Shown here: one piece after another, positions 59,051-64,000 of the stretch
Layout: each line of letters begins with the position of its first letter
Numbering within the stretch: the stretch's first letter is position 1
From: Fomitopsis serialis
Lineage: Eukaryota > Basidiomycota > Agaricomycetes > Polyporales > Fomitopsidaceae
Length of the DNA stretch: 64,000 nt
Direction of reading: 5' to 3'
Assembly: GCF_022376445.1 (NCBI RefSeq)
Contig: NW_025954984.1
Location: forward strand, 124,001-188,000
Made by a program: the position numbers and the translations under genes
Notes under the pieces: generated by a model
Told to the model about the DNA's origin: nothing
Databases searched by the model: none
What the model saw: the letters and a program-made list of their open reading frames with translations, nothing else

Positions 59051-60028
59051 CCGCCTAATCCCGGGCACACCATCTTCGTTCGTCCACCCACTTTGGTTTA
59101 TTTATCACGATCCATTATGCATGTGTAGTCCGTTCTGCGTTCCTCTACGCCCCGCGACACCACGCCCCGCCCGACTGTCCATACTCGTCTCTATCCTTGT
59201 TCCTCTCTATTACTATATCCCTCTCCTCGCAAGAGCCGTCACTCTCTCTAGTCTCTCTGTTTCGATATCCCCTCTGTCTGGTCTTCGTCGTTCACACACA
59301 GCCCCTCAAAGCGTGGCTCTGTATATCCCCCGTCTTTTGCGATCAGGATGTATTATCGGTATTCTCGTTGTATGCACGTCTATTTCGAGTAATTGTTGTG
59401 GCAGGGCAGGTAATAGAAGGGAAGATGGTTCTGACATTGTTACATGAGAAGACGCAGCACCGTGGACAACTAACACATACGTGTGCACAGATGATTGGAA
59501 AGCATGATTGACACCTGCGAGAGGGACGACAGGAGCGAGGCGGAAGGAAAATAGTGCGGCAGGTAAGTACAAATATTCTCTATGCTTACTTGCGGGGATG
59601 ACACGTCCCCCTTGAGTGTAGACTGTAGACCGTTGAAGGTCAGCTCGTTGCCCAGCGAATGTTCGGGCAATGATTGGACCGTCACGTCGTATGTCTAGTA
59701 CGGCCAGTGCTGCCTTTATGTAACTGGCATATAGCACTTCTGGTGAGATGGCTCCCGGCAAGGCACGTAATGTCTTGACGGCTGCTGACGGGACATCTAG
59801 GAGACTACGTTCTATCCTGTTCCATCCTTTCCCGGCTGGGTAATGCGGTCCTGTTAACCCCTCGTATGGCATACCATGGCCAAGCCACCCGTCCTTCTGA
59901 TGAATCTGCAGCCAGATGACCGCTTGTAAACGACCGATCCCTCGCATCGACCAGCGCTGCGTACCGGCGGGGACGACGCCTTGTTGCTGCCACCTCCGTT
60001 TGTACCGACCAGATGACGCAGTACGTCG
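59051..60028. other. 3' region with an uncertain minus-strand open frame
   Basis: Contains the C/T-rich RasGAP 3' untranslated region (59100-59300). On the minus strand, 59306-59947 is open for 213 codons (MRGIGRLQAVIWLQIHQKDG...), and an overlapping frame (QHPGVLMLTTYCVIWSVQTE) could be a further exon of the adjacent F-box gene. Neither has motif support. Confidence 0.3.
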
Positions 60029-61779
60029 TCAGCATGAGGACTCCCGGGTGTTGCTGCGAATGGGATACATGAGCGAGACAGACACGTGTGTACAAACGGG
60101 CTCACTCACACCGACAATCTTCAGAGCTGATTCAGTTCTCCAGGTGATGGTGAGTATGTTACGGGCATTCCATGGCAGTAATATGCCACCACGGAACATG
60201 GCCTCGAGCTTTCGAGCATTCAGCCTGGTCTGAGGGGTCCGAACCAACAGATACAGTTTCACCTCGACATCCTCCAATGTGTCGAAGTATGGCCGGCTCA
60301 TGACCTAATGCAGGTCCCGCAGGTCGAGCTTCACGAGGACAGCGCTGGGTCACTCAGGCTCGAGTAGTAGGCTGCTGTTGACGGGAACGTCGATCTTGAG
60401 TGCTCGAGCTGACGGCTTCGGATGGTGGAGAAAATGCTGTAGAACTCGTACACTGCTTTGGTCCACGCCGCGCGCAATCCCTGGTCTTCGGCCGTGTATT
60501 CGATGGTTGGCAGTGCTGGGTGCCAGGATCGCAAGGCGGTGTTTTGTAACAGATTTATGTGACCATCTACATTGTGCACATGCATCAGCGGCGAAGTCGG
60601 TAAGCAAGACAGAGAGGCTCTTACTGTAGCTATAGGTACTCTCGCGGTAACGGGTCAACGATGCCCCTGCCGTTTCGAGGAGTTTGTTAAGAGAGGTCTG
60701 TACCATGGAGAGATCGTTGAACTGGACTGTCAGATCCGCAAGTGAGGTGCAGAGGCCCGAGCGCCTCATCCAGTCAACGAACATCGCCATGACTTCTCCG
60801 TGCATATGGACGTGAAGGTATCGAAGGCGTATGCGAGACGATGGCTGAAATAGTGAGCTTCCCGCATGACTGGCAGCACCTCGTTGAGGGAAGTCAACCT
60901 GATGCATCGTGAGGTTTGTAAGCTGAGGGAAGGCGGATACAATCCGCCGCAGCTGCGTGATGTTGTTCAGAAGGCAGTGCCAAAGCGTTAACGACTTGAC
61001 AGACTTGTACCTCGACAGGGCGAGGAAGAAGTCTGTGCGGATGAAACGAAGTCCTCCATTCCGGGTGTGAAGGATGCGTACACGAGGCATCAGAGCAGCG
61101 AGCGCGAGCGGTAGTGCTTGAAGGAAGCGAGTATCATGATTGCTCTTGTTTCCATACTGCGGGCTTTCCATGCTCGTGTCTTCGGCCTTACCCTTGTCCT
61201 GGTAGTAATTAGGGTTGTCCTTGTACACACGTCGGGGTAAGCACCCACCTCATCTACCACCAGCTCGCATGTGCTTGCGAGCCACTGCTTGAAGCGTAGC
61301 GACGCGTGACACTGCTTGAACAACATGTTGTAGCTTGTGCGGCTGCGAAGCTCGACACTGTAGTAGAGGTTGTGCATCGCTCGAGGGTACCATGTTGTGT
61401 GGCAGACCAGCGCCATGGCGGCCAACCTGGGCTGATACCTGATCGCGTCGACGATGAGCTCGAAGACCTCGAGCGGGATGCGAGCGGAAAGGGCCGGCGG
61501 CAGGATACCTTGCATACGGGCGTCGCTCCAGCCATGCCAGACACTCTGTTCATCTGCACTCTGTCCACCGGCACTCAATCCGTCAACACTCGATCCTTTG
61601 GCAGCCTGTTTATCGGCACTCCGGCACCTCTGACCGACCTCAATCTGCCCATTGACACCCCATTGCGCGACTTGTGCGTGTGAGGCGTCGTCGAGGAAAG
61701 GGGAAGATGCCAAGTGGACGCACCAGTCGGGCTCGTGGACAAAAGCAAGATGACTGACGCTAGGCTGTAGATCGAACAT
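60029..61779 (-). CDS. F-box protein with an N-terminal pentapeptide repeat
   Basis: The first exon from 61779 encodes MFDLQPSVSHLAFVHEPDWC, then a Ser/Gln/Ala tract encoded by six 15-bp units (61541-61630), then the F-box-like ARIPLEVFELIVDAIRYQPR with LAAMALVCHTTWYPRAMHNL. Later exons carry leucine-rich-like repeats typical of these proteins (YKSVKSLTLWHCLLNNITQL, FPQLTNLTMHQVDFPQRG, LADLTVQFNDLSMVQTSLNK), then DGHINLLQNTALRSWHPALP and MSRPYFDTLEDVEVKLYLLV. The 3' end is unsure: the last frame stops at 60029, but splicing further downstream is possible. Internal ATG codons nearer the F-box are alternative starts. Likely an SCF adaptor with unknown target. Confidence 0.75.
61541..61630. repeat. 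Degenerate 15-bp tandem repeat (six units)
   Basis: Units such as ACACTCTGTTCATCT, GCACTCTGTCCACCG, GCACTCAATCCGTCA and ACACTCGATCCTTTG follow one another exactly every 15 bp. On the minus strand each encodes a pentapeptide of type S-A/V-D/G-x-Q within the first exon of the F-box gene. Confidence 0.7.
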
Positions 61780-62293
61780 CTAGGCGGTTACTGCGTTCAA
61801 GGCGCGTATCCTCTGGATGTATATTCGGCCCTGTATTAGCCCCACCTCTACGAAGCCGAACTCTAGTAGACGTGGCAGGTTTAGAGTAGATTATACCTGT
61901 TTCGACCAAGGGCACACATGTACGCATGCACTCGTACTAGAATGCTTCCCGTGCGTCCGCACAGGACTATCTCAATGAAAGCGAGCAATTGCCTCAACTC
62001 AAGCAGTTGTAGTTCAGGCTGAAGCAAGAGTTCCGTGGCGCATGTTCCTCGTCAAGGGGCTGGTCCGGGATATGTCTTGTCCAATGTCCAGGTCTTGTCA
62101 ATGTCAGGACTCAGAGTCTTGCGCCGCTGCCGCCACACGCCACAATCGCCATCACGTGCGAGTGAAAGATTGGATCATCGAGTCGAGTAACTCGAGTTCG
62201 CGAGCCCGATGGTGCACTCGACCACTTGACTCAAACCTCCGTCGCCGCCACCTATCCGCTCGCATCTTTACTACTGCAGGCACGGCGGATCCA
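61780..62293. promoter_or_regulatory. Divergent intergenic region, F-box and exportin-T
   Basis: Both promoters must lie here. A repeated GTCCAATGTCCAGGTCTTGTC-like stretch occurs near 62078-62110 (GTCTTGTC twice, AATGTC twice). No further feature was seen. Confidence 0.4.
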
Positions 62294-64000
62294 ATGGAAC
62301 AGGAACTCAATCAAGTCATCCAGGCCATCGCCATCGCGTCCGATCCTACACAAGTCGCCCTCCACCAACAAGCCCTGCAATTTCTGTCCACTATTCAGCA
62401 GAACGCAGAAAATACGTGGCGTCTTGCATTAGCCATCTTTGTTGAGACCAACTCGAATGGCTCAAGAAAACATGCTGCACAAGCACGGTTCTTCGCTCTG
62501 CGGGTCCTAGACGAATTTCTAGACAACCGGTGAGACGGCTCGACCTTTGCTCACTGTGCCTTCGTTCATTGTGTATCTCCACCGCAGATTCGAACCGCTA
62601 GATGACGAATCCTTTCAAACGTTACGACAAGGCCTAGTCACATACATTCAGTCCGAATACATCTATGGTTCAGCGGAGACGGATGCTTCATGTACGTCTG
62701 CTTAACATAATTGTGGCCACGGACGTTGATCCTCCTCCTAGTTCTGCGGAACAAGTTTGCGCACACTCTCACTCTGTTCTTCCTATGCACGTACATGGAC
62801 CAATGGCCCACCTTTTTCAGCGACCTGTTTTCCTTGATCCGGCCCACAGAGTCAACATCACAATCCACATACAATCAACATGTCTCCCTCCTCTTCTTCC
62901 ACATAGTTCTCGAGATCTCTGGGGAGGTGGCGGACCAGCTGATAAAGGCTGCTCGGCAGTTCAGCCAGGCGCGACAAGCGCGAGACACTCGTGTGAGAGA
63001 TGCCGTGCGCGAGCGGGACGCGGGACGCATCAACGAGGCGGTCCTGACTATCGTGGCCGATGGCGCGGGGAGGATGACAGCATTGCGCACGGCGGGCACA
63101 GAGTCCGCTGGCTCTCGGGAACTTGACGGCGCTGTGGAAGTGGTAGATTGGGGCATCAGGACCTTCGCGTCCTACGTCGGTGAGTCAAACGGGTGCTTCC
63201 GAGCGATTTCACTAATTCCGATGGGCCTAATGACAGGTTGGATCGACATCAACCTGACCGTCACTCCGACGACTGTGCCGCTGCTGTTCTCATTACTGTC
63301 CGACCCTTCATTGGCGATCCGATTAGCTACATCCGTAGCACTACTCAAGATCACTGCAAAAGGCTTGAAAGAGCCCGGAGATAAGCTTCAACTGATCAAA
63401 GTCTTATCCCTTGGTCAAGTCATCGATGCTTTGGAAGCAAAAACACGCGTTGAACAAGCTGCCCGAGAGTCAGACGTAGACGAAGGCGAGGAGTCATACC
63501 GCGAGGCCCTTGGTCGTTTGCTGAACGTCCTGGGTCTTGAGCTGTGCAAGCTTGTCGAAGTGAGTAAGCTTCGTCTCTGCTCGTATTGCGACTGACAGGC
63601 CGAGCTAGGAGTCCACCACCGATGACGTGCGGTCAGAAGCGTCACAACTACTTGAGCAGACTCTTCCGGTCATGCTCCGCTTCATGGCGGATGAATATGA
63701 CGACACTGCGTCAACCGTATTCCCATTCCTGCAAAATGTTCTCGGCAACGTATGTACACGCTCGGCTCGCAATTTTACCCTTGCGTTGACTTGAATTCAT
63801 TCAGTACAAGCGTGCGCGGAAAACGTCAGCAGAACCTCTAGAAGAGTCAAAGCGAACATTCTTGACGTCGCTTCTCCGAGTCGTTCTCCAGAAGCTGAAG
63901 TGGGAAGAGGACAGTGATCCCGACGACATGGATGAGGATGACAAGGCTGCGTTTGATGACCTGCGCAAGGTATCGTACCATGATCGTACTGCCGAATAGC
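62294..64000 (+). CDS. LOS1: Exportin-T (Los1/XPOT), 5' part only
   Basis: Karyopherin that exports mature tRNA with Ran-GTP. ATG at 62294 gives MEQELNQVIQAIAIASDPTQ and ENTWRLALAIFVETN. After the first intron come FEPLDDESFQTLRQGLVTYI and LRNKFAHTLTLFFLCTYMDQ with WPTFFSDLFSLI, the Ran-binding/exportin-1-like N-terminal repeats. Further HEAT repeats follow (VVDWGIRTFASYVG, WIDINLTVTPTTVPLLFSLL, LRFMADEYDDTASTVFPFLQ, FLTSLLRVVLQKLKWEEDSD). The gene continues beyond the right edge; the part seen covers roughly the first half of the usual length of about 1,000 residues. Introns are short and frames intact. Confidence 0.93.

Noticed and set aside
1..64000. CRISPR arrays, rRNA, prophage or bacterial operons
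   Set aside because: No regularly spaced direct repeats, no rRNA-like sequence, and gene structure is spliced and fungal throughout.

Overview
The window reads as nuclear DNA of a mushroom-forming basidiomycete (Agaricomycetes, plausibly a polypore). Most genes are cut by several introns of about 50-70 bp with GT...AG ends and CTNAC-like branch sites. Intergenic gaps are short. The families are typical of that group: Agaricomycete F-box proteins, a DUF6534 membrane protein, GMC oxidoreductase, cytochrome P450, DM9 protein, GH5_9 glucanase, and the RIM/Pal component Rim20. No bacterial-style operons, rRNA, CRISPR or clear tRNA were seen.

Layout. 1-11 kb: 6-phosphofructokinase (-), divergent from a Wss1/WLM DNA-protein-crosslink protease (+), then a small DM9 protein (-) and a PalA/Rim20 Bro1-domain protein (-). 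11-15.4 kb: gene-poor, with one small gene near 14.2 kb. 15.4-20.4 kb: two secreted enzymes on +, a GH5 exo-beta-1,3-glucanase and a pepsin-type aspartic protease with a GPI-like tail. 20.7-28.5 kb: three conserved genes of unknown function (-), with a decayed transposase-like remnant at 23.1-24.1 kb. 29.6-34.4 kb: F-box protein (+) converging on a GMC oxidoreductase (-). 34.4-36.2 kb: a non-coding gap with a strong hairpin. 36.2-43.5 kb: DUF6534 7-TM-like protein (+), ER-luminal DnaJ ending in KDEL (+), cullin-3 (-). 44.3-53.7 kb: cation/calcium exchanger (+), tandem alpha/beta hydrolases (second one broken), a small membrane protein (+), P450 (-). 53.7-56.3 kb: only coding-like scraps. 56.3-64 kb: Ras-GAP (+), F-box protein (-), and the 5' part of exportin-T (+), which runs off the right edge.

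The genes do not form an obvious pathway. They are mostly housekeeping and signalling genes (glycolysis, Ras, ambient-pH/ESCRT, ubiquitin ligases, tRNA export, ER folding) mixed with secreted or oxidative enzymes. I found no convincing undescribed multi-gene system.

The most important technical point is a repeated pattern. At least seven places in conserved exons need exactly one additional base, mostly in short G/C or A/T runs, to keep the family-conserved frame: PFK twice, Wss1, aspartic protease, the second hydrolase twice, and the 20.7-22.7 kb gene. Because single-copy essential genes such as PFK are affected, consensus deletions in the assembly are the likeliest cause. Exon coordinates near those sites should be treated as provisional.
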